Shown: in pieces, positions 1-7,776 of the stretch
Layout of the letters: each line of letters begins with the position of its first letter
How positions within the stretch are numbered: the stretch's first letter is position 1
DNA from: a virus
Direction: 5' to 3' (one strand)
DNA length: 39,690 nt
Virus record (IMG/VR): IMGVR_UViG_3300047320_000186
Coordinates: 1 to 39,690 of that record
Program-made: the position numbers and the translations under genes
Notes under the pieces: model-generated
Told to the model about the DNA's origin: nothing
Databases searched by the model: none
The model's input: the letters and a program-made list of their open reading frames with translations, nothing else

Positions 1-127
1 CGACCAATCCGTCTAAGATTGCCAATGCTCAAGTTAATAATTTGTTCGAAAAGTTTAAAATGGATTTCAAAATCAAAGATGCATTGTTTGATGCGGCTAT
101 TACCGGTGATGCATGTGCTCACTTCTA
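1..127. repeat. Terminal overlap of a circular contig, left copy
   Basis: These 127 bases are identical to 39564-39690 at the other end. The repeat lies inside the portal coding sequence and keeps its reading frame across the join. A length of exactly 127 is the usual k-mer overlap left by short-read assemblers on circular contigs, so I read it as an assembly overlap and not a biological terminal repeat. The unit genome is then 39,563 bp. A circularly permuted phage, a circular intermediate or a closed prophage circle would all look like this. Confidence 0.9.
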
Positions 128-1544
128 TTTCGATATGGAGAAGAAACCTTACGGCAAAGCTTTTGGTGATATTAAAGGTGACATCTGCATGGAGCTGGTA
201 GACGGGACGAATGTTTACTTTGGCAACGGAAACAACTCAAGGGTAGATATTCAGCCTTATATCATCATTGCGGGGCGTGACACGGTTCAGAATCTCAAAG
301 AAGAAGCCAAGCGATATAAACAGAGTGAGACAGAGATCAGTGGGATTCAAAAAGATGCAGAGTACCACGAGCAAGCGGGTGATAACGCTGATATCGAAGT
401 GGATGCGGATGGATTCGGGAAAGCCCTTTATATCATTGTGTACGAAAAAGACAAGAAGACAGGCACCATCAAGGCGACGAAGAGTGTCGAGAGTGCGTAT
501 ATCTATCAAGATGTTGACACGGGCCTTGAAGAATACCCGGTAGCCTGGATGAATTGGGAGAAACAAAAGAACCAATACCACGGCAGAGCAGTTTCTACAG
601 GGATGCTGCCGAATCAAATCTTTATTAACCGGATGTTTGCTATGGTCATGTATCACTTGATGATGACAGCTTTCCCAAAAGCCATCTACAATTCCGATGT
701 GATTGATATGTGGAGTAATGAGATTGGCACAGGAATACCCGTTTCTGGCATGGGACCTGAATACAACATTCGAAATGTGGCTGGATACTTGGAACCCGGT
801 CAAATGTCCGGGCAAATCATTAATACCATTGAATTAGCGATGCAATATACCAAAGAAACCCTAGGAATCAGTGATGCTTCACTAGGTAACATAGATCCCA
901 AGAATACTTCAGCTACCATAGCGGTACAAAAATCATCAGCAATTCCATTAGAGAATCCAAAAGCCAACCTATATGAGTGGATAGAGGATATCGGAAAGAT
1001 TCTGTTTGATATGATGGGTACCTATTACGGATTCCGTCCGGTGGTTATGGAAATTGAAGGACAAAAGAAAATGATTCAGTTTGATTTCAAACAATTTAAA
1101 GAGATGTGGTTCAATGTTCGTGCCGATGTAGGAGAATCCTCTTACTGGTCAGAGATTGCGGCCATTCAAACACTGGATAACTTACTCGCTCAAGGTCATA
1201 TCGATATCATTGCCTACTTAGAACGGGTGCCGGATGAATATATCCCGCAAAAAGAAGAACTACTGACCCAAATTAAACAGACGATGCAGATGCAACAGCA
1301 ACAACAAGCCATGGACCAACAACTGATGGCAGAAGATCAAATGGCGCAGGAACAACAAGCGGCACAAGAGCAACAATTGATGGCGGTAGAGGACATAGCG
1401 GCGAAGGAAGAGAAGGAACCACATCTCTTTGACCAGTTATTAGCCCAATTACCAAAACATCAGCAGAGAGCCTTTGAAAAGCTCTCGCCAGAAGAACAAG
1501 ATGCGATTATGAATCAATTGATTTCAGAACAAGAAGCCCAATAA
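1..1544 (+). CDS. Portal protein, C-terminal part (gene continues from 39299)
   Basis: Reading frame is open from base 3 and joins the segment starting at 39299 across the circle break; the whole protein would be about 602 aa. Portal proteins form the dodecameric ring at the capsid vertex through which DNA enters and leaves. The place between terminase and scaffold, the length, the mixed alpha/beta core and the long glutamine/methionine-rich C-terminal region (QMQQQQQ, about 1280-1400) all fit portals of short-tailed phages. A TTG at 42 is an internal codon, not the start. The gene ends in a short hairpin followed by T residues. I assign the role from order and general character; no single catalytic motif exists for portals. 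Confidence 0.85.
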   Translation, partial: TNPSKIANAQVNNLFEKFKMDFKIKDALFDAAITGDACAHFYFDMEKKPYGKAFGDIKGDICMELVDGTNVYFGNGNNSRVDIQPYIIIAGRDTVQNLKEEAKRYKQSETEISGIQKDAEYHEQAGDNADIEVDADGFGKALYIIVYEKDKKTGTIKATKSVESAYIYQDVDTGLEEYPVAWMNWEKQKNQYHGRAVSTGMLPNQIFINRMFAMVMYHLMMTAFPKAIYNSDVIDMWSNEIGTGIPVSGMGPEYNIRNVAGYLEPGQMSGQIINTIELAMQYTKETLGISDASLGNIDPKNTSATIAVQKSSAIPLENPKANLYEWIEDIGKILFDMMGTYYGFRPVVMEIEGQKKMIQFDFKQFKEMWFNVRADVGESSYWSEIAAIQTLDNLLAQGHIDIIAYLERVPDEYIPQKEELLTQIKQTMQMQQQQQAMDQQLMAEDQMAQEQQAAQEQQLMAVEDIAAKEEKEPHLFDQLLAQLPKHQQRAFEKLSPEEQDAIMNQLISEQEAQ

Positions 1545-1558
1545 GGCTTTTTTATTTT
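1534..1558 (+). terminator. Weak intrinsic terminator after portal
   Basis: AAGCC (1534-1538) pairs with GGCTT (1545-1549) around a 6-nt loop that contains the portal stop codon, followed by six T, one A and four T. The stem is short, so read-through into the scaffold gene is expected. Confidence 0.5.
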
Positions 1559-1614
1559 GTCCTTAGTATGACAATAAAAGGCTATCGACCTACCACAGTC
1601 GGAGGAGGATTAGC

Positions 1615-2406
1615 ATGTTTGAAGATGATGATATGATTTTACCGGATGATTTCCAAGAGGATACCACACCTACGGAGGAAGTCACTGAACCAACAGAAAC
1701 ACAGGAAACGGACCTTGAATCTGGAGAGGATACCAAACCGACAGAGGAAGTAAGTGAGCCTGTAACAGAGCCTTTCTTAAAAGTGAAGTACAACAAAGAA
1801 GAAATGGCTTTAGATGAATTGACAGCTAAGGAACTCGCTCAAAAGGGTTTGAACTACGATAAGCTCCAAGAACGATACCAAACGCTTGAAACAGATCCAC
1901 GTCTCTCATTTGTCGAAGAACTCGCCAAAGACCAAGGGATGGAAGTCAACGAGTATTTAGATGCTGTACGGGAAGCTAGGGAACAGCAACGCTTAAATGA
2001 GTTGCTCGAACAAAATATTCCCGAAGAGTACGCAAAGGAAATACTTGAGAATCAAAAGTTTCGTCAAGAACTCCAACAAGAGCGACAAGCGAAACAAGCG
2101 GAAGAAGCTCAAAGGGCCGAAGCGATGGAATTCTTTGGATTCTTTAAAGAAGCCACAGGACGTGATTATCAACCAGGGAGCAAAGAAGATTTACCCGATG
2201 AAGTGGTCGCTATCCAAGAAGAGCAAGGTATCCCGTTAAAGTTTGCCTATATGCAGTATCAAAACAAACAACTACAAAACCAAATCAAAGTTTTAAAACA
2301 GAATGAAGAAAACGCTAAACGTGCACCAATCAGCGGGGTATCTACTCATGGATCCACAGAGATTGCAAGCGAGGATGACTTCATGGCTGGATTTAATTCT
2401 ATCTAA
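1615..2406 (+). CDS. Capsid scaffold protein
   Basis: 263 aa, very acidic at the N-terminus (repeated Glu/Thr/Pro, with the segment PTEEV occurring twice, about residues 18-50) and then a long glutamine/glutamate-rich helical, coiled-coil stretch (about residues 90-240). It has a strong GGAGGAGG ribosome binding site. Scaffold proteins guide capsid assembly and are released or degraded before DNA fills the head. The identification rests on the place directly between portal and major capsid gene and on the composition, which is typical of the family; no protease motif is seen. Confidence 0.8.
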   Translation: MFEDDDMILPDDFQEDTTPTEEVTEPTETQETDLESGEDTKPTEEVSEPVTEPFLKVKYNKEEMALDELTAKELAQKGLNYDKLQERYQTLETDPRLSFVEELAKDQGMEVNEYLDAVREAREQQRLNELLEQNIPEEYAKEILENQKFRQELQQERQAKQAEEAQRAEAMEFFGFFKEATGRDYQPGSKEDLPDEVVAIQEEQGIPLKFAYMQYQNKQLQNQIKVLKQNEENAKRAPISGVSTHGSTEIASEDDFMAGFNSI

Positions 2407-2421
2407 TAGGAGTGATAACAA

Positions 2422-3252
2422 ATGGCAGTAAACTTAGCGAGTAAATATAGTGGCAAAGTAGATGAGCGATTCAAATTAAAATCATTAACGGAAGCAGCAG
2501 TTCACCAAGATTATGAATGGCAGGGAGTTAACGCAATTAATGTGTACTCGATCGCTACATCTGCAATGGGTAACTACGCACGTACTGGTGCCGGACGATA
2601 CGGAACACCAGCAGAATTAGATGACACTGTAGCGAATTACCTTTTATCTCGTGACCGTGCATTCACATTCACGATTGATAAAGGGAACCGTGAAGATTCT
2701 CAAATGGTTCGTGAAGCTGGCAAGGCTCTTGCTCGTCAAAATGATGAAGTTGTTGTACCTGAAATTGACGTATACCGTTTGACTAAGTGGGTAGCTGCAG
2801 CAACAGCAAATAGCGGACGTCCTACAGCGACAAACATTACAGCAGCCAATGCATATTCTTCTTTCTTAGCAGGAAGTGAATACCTGGATGAAAATAAAGT
2901 GCCGACGGAAGGACGTATTTCTTTTGTTACACCTAGATTCTATAACTTCTTAAAGTTAGACCCAACGTTCTTAAAAGCATCAGATATTGGTCAAAAGATG
3001 CTTATCAACGGTCAAGTAGGAGAAGTGGATGGAGTGAAGATCATCAAGGCTCCATCATCCTATTTCCCAGCGAAAACACCTTTTGTCATTACGCATAAAT
3101 CTGTTATGTGCGCACCTAAGAAGTTACAAGAGTACAAAATCCACGAAAATCCTCCAGGGATTAACGGAAATCTGGTTGAAGGCCGTATTTATTATGATGC
3201 GTTCGTATTGGATGCGAAGAAAAAAGGCGTTTACGCTTGGTTAGAAGTTTAA
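2422..3252 (+). CDS. Major capsid protein
   Basis: 276 aa, starting 15 nt after the scaffold stop with a good AGGAGTG site. It forms the icosahedral shell. The sequence begins with a short helical N-arm (SKYSGKVDERFK), has a hydrophobic mixed alpha/beta middle, and the late segment PSSYFPAKTPFVITHKSVM followed by a lysine-rich end resembles HK97-fold capsid proteins of Bacillus phages. No N-terminal pro-domain is evident, which agrees with the use of a separate scaffold protein. Place between scaffold and adaptor genes supports the call. Confidence 0.85.
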   Translation: MAVNLASKYSGKVDERFKLKSLTEAAVHQDYEWQGVNAINVYSIATSAMGNYARTGAGRYGTPAELDDTVANYLLSRDRAFTFTIDKGNREDSQMVREAGKALARQNDEVVVPEIDVYRLTKWVAAATANSGRPTATNITAANAYSSFLAGSEYLDENKVPTEGRISFVTPRFYNFLKLDPTFLKASDIGQKMLINGQVGEVDGVKIIKAPSSYFPAKTPFVITHKSVMCAPKKLQEYKIHENPPGINGNLVEGRIYYDAFVLDAKKKGVYAWLEV

Positions 3253-3266
3253 TAGGGGGTTAGACC

Positions 3267-3386
3267 ATGTCTAAAAAATTCGTTCATGAAGAAACTGGTG
3301 CGGTAATTGAAGTGTTGAATGACGTTCAAGCCGATGCTTTAAAAAATGAAGGTTTTAAGGAAGTAGAAGAAACCAAGAAGAAGTAG
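3267..3386 (+). CDS. Small hypothetical protein after capsid gene
   Basis: 39 aa, beginning MSKKFVHEETGAVIEV and ending in a lysine-rich tail. It has a GGGGGTTAG ribosome site and starts 14 nt after the capsid stop, ahead of a terminator, so it is the last gene of the capsid block. It could be a small head-associated or decoration protein, but nothing in the sequence proves it. Confidence 0.65.
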   Translation: MSKKFVHEETGAVIEVLNDVQADALKNEGFKEVEETKKK

Positions 3387-3392
3387 AACAAG

Positions 3393-3421
3393 AAGGGGTG
3401 GGGTTTCCTGCCCCTTTTTTA
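3393..3421 (+). terminator. Intrinsic terminator after the capsid block
   Basis: AAGGGG (3393-3398) or GGGG (3400-3403) can pair with CCCCTT (3411-3416), followed by a run of T. It would lower transcription of the tail genes relative to capsid genes. Confidence 0.75.
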
Positions 3422-3443
3422 TTTGTATATAGGAGGTGTTTGA

Positions 3444-4016
3444 ATGAACCTCGAACAGATCATAGAGGAAATCAATAAAGATATCGATGATACTATCGAT
3501 AATACGGATTTAATCGGGTGGATTAATCGATGTGTAGATGACATCTCCCCGATTGCGAAGAATCAAGGGAAACAAGTCGTGGAAATCACCTCGATTAATG
3601 CGTATGAATTGCCGGATGATTTAGAGGAATTGGTACTCGTAATGGTCAACGGAGAACCCTATGAGTCGGTTTCTATCAGCGATACCACATCCAGTGGATA
3701 TAAAGTGTGGGAGAATGTCCTTTCCCTCCAAAAAGGTCCGGAAAGCGGTCAAATCGAACTGTTTTATCACGGACGATTAAACCACCTGGAAGAGTCGGAG
3801 GACATTCCTAGTATTGACGCGGCATTTCATGACTTATTCATCCTTTATACAGTCGGACATCAGCAATTTGCAGACGATGAACCCGAACGTCAGAATGATG
3901 CATTGACACGATATTATCGCAGAAAAAATGAATTTGAAGCGTTAATGCGAAGAAATACGGTTCGATTCAACCCAAAACAACAAATTAAAAATGTGTACTC
4001 CTCTTATTGGGGATAG
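3444..4016 (+). CDS. Head-tail adaptor protein
   Basis: 190 aa, with an AGGAGGTG ribosome site. The N-terminal half holds the acidic helix NLEQIIEEINKDIDD and a later segment AYELPDDLEELVLV; the C-terminal half is helical and basic (RYYRRKNEFEALMRR). Proteins of this size and place in short-tailed phages (the P22 gp4 / T7 gp11 class) form a ring under the portal that carries the nozzle. Assignment is by position and length; sequence similarity in this class is low. Confidence 0.7.
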   Translation: MNLEQIIEEINKDIDDTIDNTDLIGWINRCVDDISPIAKNQGKQVVEITSINAYELPDDLEELVLVMVNGEPYESVSISDTTSSGYKVWENVLSLQKGPESGQIELFYHGRLNHLEESEDIPSIDAAFHDLFILYTVGHQQFADDEPERQNDALTRYYRRKNEFEALMRRNTVRFNPKQQIKNVYSSYWG

Positions 4017-4025
4017 GAGGTTGCT

Positions 4026-4253
4026 ATGGCAGAAAAGTATTTAGGTACCTTAAAAGATTTTAGTTTAGGTCTCAACGTCCAGGATGCAGCCCATCTGATC
4101 CCCGAAAATGCACTGACCGAAGCAGAAAATGCAGTGATCGGGAGAGGATTTGTCTCCAAACGTCCGGGATATGAACAATACGCCAAAAGCCCCACCATCA
4201 CAAAAACCTTAACATGGAAAGAATTTGGGGCGAAGAAATGGAGTGAAGTGTAA
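4026..4253 (+). CDS. Tail nozzle protein, N-terminal fragment (split gene)
   Basis: 75 aa. The first ~57 residues (GTLKDFSLGLNVQDAAHLIP, then a glycine-rich turn and SKRPGYEQY) have the pattern that opens tail nozzle/stabilisation proteins of short-tailed phages. That family then continues directly with a beta-rich propeller, which is here found only at 7777-9174. The last ~18 residues (TLTWKEFGAKKWSEV) look like a short tryptophan-rich linker from a different tail gene. The stop overlaps the next start (TAATG). So this is either a broken N-terminus fused to a foreign tail, or one half of a working two-piece nozzle. Ribosome site AGGAGG is excellent. Confidence 0.6.
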   Translation: MAEKYLGTLKDFSLGLNVQDAAHLIPENALTEAENAVIGRGFVSKRPGYEQYAKSPTITKTLTWKEFGAKKWSEV

Positions 4254-6562
4254 TGTTAGAGAACTCCCTTAACTATAGTATTCCATTACCAAACAAAACG
4301 GATGAAGAGACCGATGTCGCGGATTCCTTAAAAGCTGGTCTTGAAATTATCGACACGGAACTGAAGAATCGAAAAGATGAGCTAGACCAACACAAAAACG
4401 CTTCTACAGCTCATAGCTCCAGTAATATTAGCCATGGAGACGATACAGTCGAAGTTGCCTTTGCTGAAGTGAACGAACGCATGGGAGACTTAGACAACCG
4501 TGTAACAGAAACGGCCAATAGTGCGGTAGCTGCTGTTGATTTGATTCGAGAAGAATTTGACTTAGTTGTGGCGGAGGCGGGTTCGAATAATCCAGAGGTT
4601 GTTCAAGCTCGTGGAAGTGAAGTCAATTTAAACTCCAGATTAGATAAAGTTGATTCGTCTTTGGCACAAAGTATGACTCTAATAGAGGACAATGCAACCA
4701 AACCCGAATCCTTTTCAGGTAATGATTACCAAAAGTTGCAACAAGCCTTTGATTATGCAATTAGTCAAAATAAACCTTTGCAAATTTCCAAAACTTACAA
4801 CATCGGAGCAAACACCATTATTATAAATAAAGGCTCAGATGTTCGTATTCCTTTATATGTATTTGGGGGAGGGAAAATAAAAAAAGATACAGATGGTTTT
4901 ATCTTCAACGCTCCCAACGTTTCTACATCTGACATTATTTTCGATAACATGTGGTTTGAAGGATTACCCACCAAACAAGTGATGGTGTTTGATTGTGGAG
5001 GTACCACTTTTTCTAATTTGGTGAGAGTTTCAACAAATAAATGTTGTTTCTTAAATGTCCATACAATTTTCTACAGCAATCTATATGTGCAAACTATTAA
5101 AATGTTAAACGATACGATAATTGGTTGCACAAATGCGGCTTTTGATGTACAGGGTATGTTTAATGTAGTTTGTAATGGAGTGTTAATGGAAGCTTCTGAA
5201 GGTTCATTTTTAAAACACAGCGGGATAGGTTCTGGGCTTTATAAAACTCTAAACAACGTTGTAGTAAAAGATAGTTGTTTGGAAGGTTTTAATTATGCTC
5301 CTGTTTTCTTAATGAAGAATACACTGGGACTTACGATTGATAATTGTTATTTTGAAGGTAATGATTACGGAACCATTATTTTTGATTCTAACGCTACATT
5401 GAAAAATATAAATATATCGAACAATCACCATGAAGGTGCTCCAGATTATACTTCTTTGATTACATGGGGTAAAACATTAGTAAATTGTAACAGTTTTAAT
5501 AATTCTGCTGTCATACCTGTACACGATACAACGAATGTTACATCAGGGAAAATCATTAGTTTAAATGATTATTCAACAAGCGCTACACCAAATATTGAAT
5601 TAGATTCATCTTTCCTATATATCGCACAAGATGATATGAATGTAATTCAAGATAAAAACTTATCTGTTAAAAACATGATCACAGATAGTTCTTTTGAAAC
5701 GGATAACTATTGGGCTGCTACCAACGCAACTGTCACACGAAAGACTGATACTCCTTATAGTGGTATTAGCTACATGAATGTGGTTGGAACCGCTAATAAT
5801 GGTTATATGTGGCAAGGGTTTACGGATTTAACAGTCGGTGATAAGTTCATGATTTATTTAGTTTCAAGAGGACAAACTCTTGAACCGTTCTCTGTTAAAT
5901 TCCTAGATAAATCAAATGGAAATGTATATGATTACTTAGATTTTTACCCAACTAAGACAAATCAATGGGAAGTATTTTGTTTACCGATTGCCATTACGAA
6001 CGCTTTAACCGCAGGAAATGTACGGCTTATCTTGTACCCTAAACAATCAAATAACTCTATGAACGCAAGTCGAGACTTCGACCAAATAGCTGTTTACAAA
6101 GTACCTAAAGCCTATGACGGAAAGAGTTTTGCACGCCATGTAGGGTATTCTGTGCAGTACAGTGGATTGGGTATTAATAAGCTAGACTCTAATAACGATG
6201 GTGTTGTTGATATTCCATATGGTTCTACAGGTGAAAGACCTAAACTAACAACTAAGAACACAGCCTTTCCGTATTTTGATACACAAGTCAATAAATTTAT
6301 TATGTGGAATGGTACAGCTTGGAAGGATACCAACAATATAAATCTTGATTCAATCGGAATAAACACAGCGGTTTCTGCGGCTGCTACTTCATTATCTGTT
6401 ACGTTTGCAACTCCAGAGCCTAACGCAGCATACGCAGTCAGTATTACTCCATTTTGGAATACAACCTATTGGCTGACAGTTAAAACAGCTACAGGGTTCA
6501 CAATAAACTTTGGGACAGCTCCATCAGGGGCAAGTAATCTAGATTGGACAATTAAAAGGTAA
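4253..6562 (+). CDS. Tail spike / receptor-binding protein with pectate-lyase-like region
   Basis: 769 aa, translationally coupled to the preceding ORF by TAATG. Residues 1-150 are a coiled adaptor (segments such as QHKNASTAHSSSNISHGDD and NPEVVQARGSEVNL) found at the N-terminus of many Bacillus phage tail appendages. About residues 165-450 show repeated short beta-strand units typical of right-handed parallel beta-helix enzymes that bind or cut surface polysaccharide. About 475-610 resembles a carbohydrate-binding jelly roll. The last ~70 residues (ending SNLDWTIKR) match a common C-terminal fibre domain. The middle is AT-rich (18 of 60 G or C at 5401-5460). Catalytic residues cannot be assigned by eye. 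Confidence 0.75.
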   Translation: MLENSLNYSIPLPNKTDEETDVADSLKAGLEIIDTELKNRKDELDQHKNASTAHSSSNISHGDDTVEVAFAEVNERMGDLDNRVTETANSAVAAVDLIREEFDLVVAEAGSNNPEVVQARGSEVNLNSRLDKVDSSLAQSMTLIEDNATKPESFSGNDYQKLQQAFDYAISQNKPLQISKTYNIGANTIIINKGSDVRIPLYVFGGGKIKKDTDGFIFNAPNVSTSDIIFDNMWFEGLPTKQVMVFDCGGTTFSNLVRVSTNKCCFLNVHTIFYSNLYVQTIKMLNDTIIGCTNAAFDVQGMFNVVCNGVLMEASEGSFLKHSGIGSGLYKTLNNVVVKDSCLEGFNYAPVFLMKNTLGLTIDNCYFEGNDYGTIIFDSNATLKNINISNNHHEGAPDYTSLITWGKTLVNCNSFNNSAVIPVHDTTNVTSGKIISLNDYSTSATPNIELDSSFLYIAQDDMNVIQDKNLSVKNMITDSSFETDNYWAATNATVTRKTDTPYSGISYMNVVGTANNGYMWQGFTDLTVGDKFMIYLVSRGQTLEPFSVKFLDKSNGNVYDYLDFYPTKTNQWEVFCLPIAITNALTAGNVRLILYPKQSNNSMNASRDFDQIAVYKVPKAYDGKSFARHVGYSVQYSGLGINKLDSNNDGVVDIPYGSTGERPKLTTKNTAFPYFDTQVNKFIMWNGTAWKDTNNINLDSIGINTAVSAAATSLSVTFATPEPNAAYAVSITPFWNTTYWLTVKTATGFTINFGTAPSGASNLDWTIKR

Positions 6563-6588
6563 TTTAACTTTATTCTAGGAAAAAAATA

Positions 6589-6617
6589 CTATCAATCTAC
6601 TCCTATTTTGCTATAAT
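6589..6617 (+). promoter_or_regulatory. Extended -10 promoter of the EpsG-like gene
   Basis: TGCTATAAT at 6609-6617 is a consensus TG-N-TATAAT extended -10 element; the -35 region (CTATCA, 6589-6594, spacer 17) is weak, as is common for extended -10 promoters. It lies in the gap between the spike and the EpsG-like gene, so that gene could be transcribed by host sigma-A in the lysogen when late genes are silent. Confidence 0.6.
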
Positions 6618-6660
6618 AAGGATAATTTGTTAAATTATTATCCTAAAGGGGAGTTTGATT

Positions 6661-7716
6661 GTGTTTTTATTGGCACTAAGTCTAAGTGGAGTATACATGA
6701 TTATTGAATTGATAAGATTTAATAAATATATTAGTTGGTTTTTAGCCCTCTTTCCCTTGTTCTTTATATTTTCAATGATTGGATTCAACAGAATTAGTAG
6801 AGATTATGAAGCATACGGTAACGCTTTTTGGGATGAAGAGTATAGAAGTAATTTTGAAATTGGGTATGTTAAACTGGTTGAATTATTAAATCATTTCGGA
6901 CAGGGGATTACTACCCTCGTTTTTCTGGTGGGTGTTATTTTTTTATGTGTAATAGCAAAATTCTTAAAAACTAACAATCATGTTAATTTGGTTTTATTTT
7001 GTTATTGTGTGTTTCCGCTGGTTTATGATATTAATCAAACCAGAAATACACTCATGTATTTGATAGTCACTTTATCACTGGTATATGTAATAAAAGAGAA
7101 GCCTCTCAAACACTTTGTGGCTTTGGCTATTGCATATTCCATTCATTCATTTGCTTTGATATATGTACCCTTTTATTATTTGTGCAAAAAAGACAGGAAA
7201 TCTTTTTTGAAAATAATGATAATATCAACATTAGCACTTATAGTTTTATCCCCACTCATCGTTAAAATATTAATGCATGTTATTCCTTATAAAATGGCTG
7301 TCTACTTGGATAATAAAACTCGTTTTGGTTTTATTATTCTGTACTTTTATGCATTTTTGGATATTTTAACTGTTTGGTGGATAGATAAAAAAATAAATCC
7401 CAGATTAAAGCAAGAGGACAAAAGGAAAATGGAGGTATTATATCGTTTTGTATTTTTTCCTATTATAATTCTACCGTTTTCTCCTTATTTTTTAACTGTA
7501 ATTAGATTACAAAGAAATGCTTTATTAGTGAAATATATATATTGTGCGCTTGCAATGGGTTATATGACAGTAAAGGAAAAGTTAATTACAGTATTCCTAT
7601 TACTTTTATCTTTAGCGTTTTATGTATTTTTACTTGGTGATTTACAGTTATTCGAATATTTAAATAAAAATTCCGTTCAATATTTTTTAAAAAACAGTAT
7701 TTTTTATTGGTTATAG
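6661..7716 (+). CDS. EpsG/Wzy-like membrane polysaccharide polymerase
   Basis: About 351 aa with roughly ten hydrophobic spans and no signal of a virion protein. Residues near 45-85 carry RDYEAY and FEIGYVKLVELL, and near 125-135 carry DINQTRNTLMYL; this spacing is characteristic of the EpsG family of exopolysaccharide and O-antigen-type polymerases. GTG at 6661 is preferred because AAGGGGAG ends 7 nt upstream; a TTG at 6655 is too close to that site. The gene is much richer in A+T than its neighbours (13 of 60 bases G or C at 7621-7680 against 25 of 60 at 8101-8160). Likely role: changing the host surface polymer in the lysogen, which would block superinfection. Confidence 0.75.
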   Translation: MFLLALSLSGVYMIIELIRFNKYISWFLALFPLFFIFSMIGFNRISRDYEAYGNAFWDEEYRSNFEIGYVKLVELLNHFGQGITTLVFLVGVIFLCVIAKFLKTNNHVNLVLFCYCVFPLVYDINQTRNTLMYLIVTLSLVYVIKEKPLKHFVALAIAYSIHSFALIYVPFYYLCKKDRKSFLKIMIISTLALIVLSPLIVKILMHVIPYKMAVYLDNKTRFGFIILYFYAFLDILTVWWIDKKINPRLKQEDKRKMEVLYRFVFFPIIILPFSPYFLTVIRLQRNALLVKYIYCALAMGYMTVKEKLITVFLLLLSLAFYVFLLGDLQLFEYLNKNSVQYFLKNSIFYWL

Positions 7717-7776
7717 TTAATACGTCTTTGGACAAAAGTACGTCGTAAGTAATGAACAAAAAAAGGCGGTGAATAC

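Noticed and set aside
237-815. A 192-codon open frame on the minus strand
   Set aside because: It lies wholly inside the portal gene, has no ribosome site and reads as a low-quality shadow. The same holds for other long antisense frames inside the giant virion, spike and terminase genes.
4200-7776. Intron, intein or transposon as explanation of the split nozzle gene
   Set aside because: No transposase, no intein splicing motifs, no intron core, no inverted terminal repeats and no target duplication were seen at the borders. Homologous or illegitimate exchange of a module is the simpler reading.
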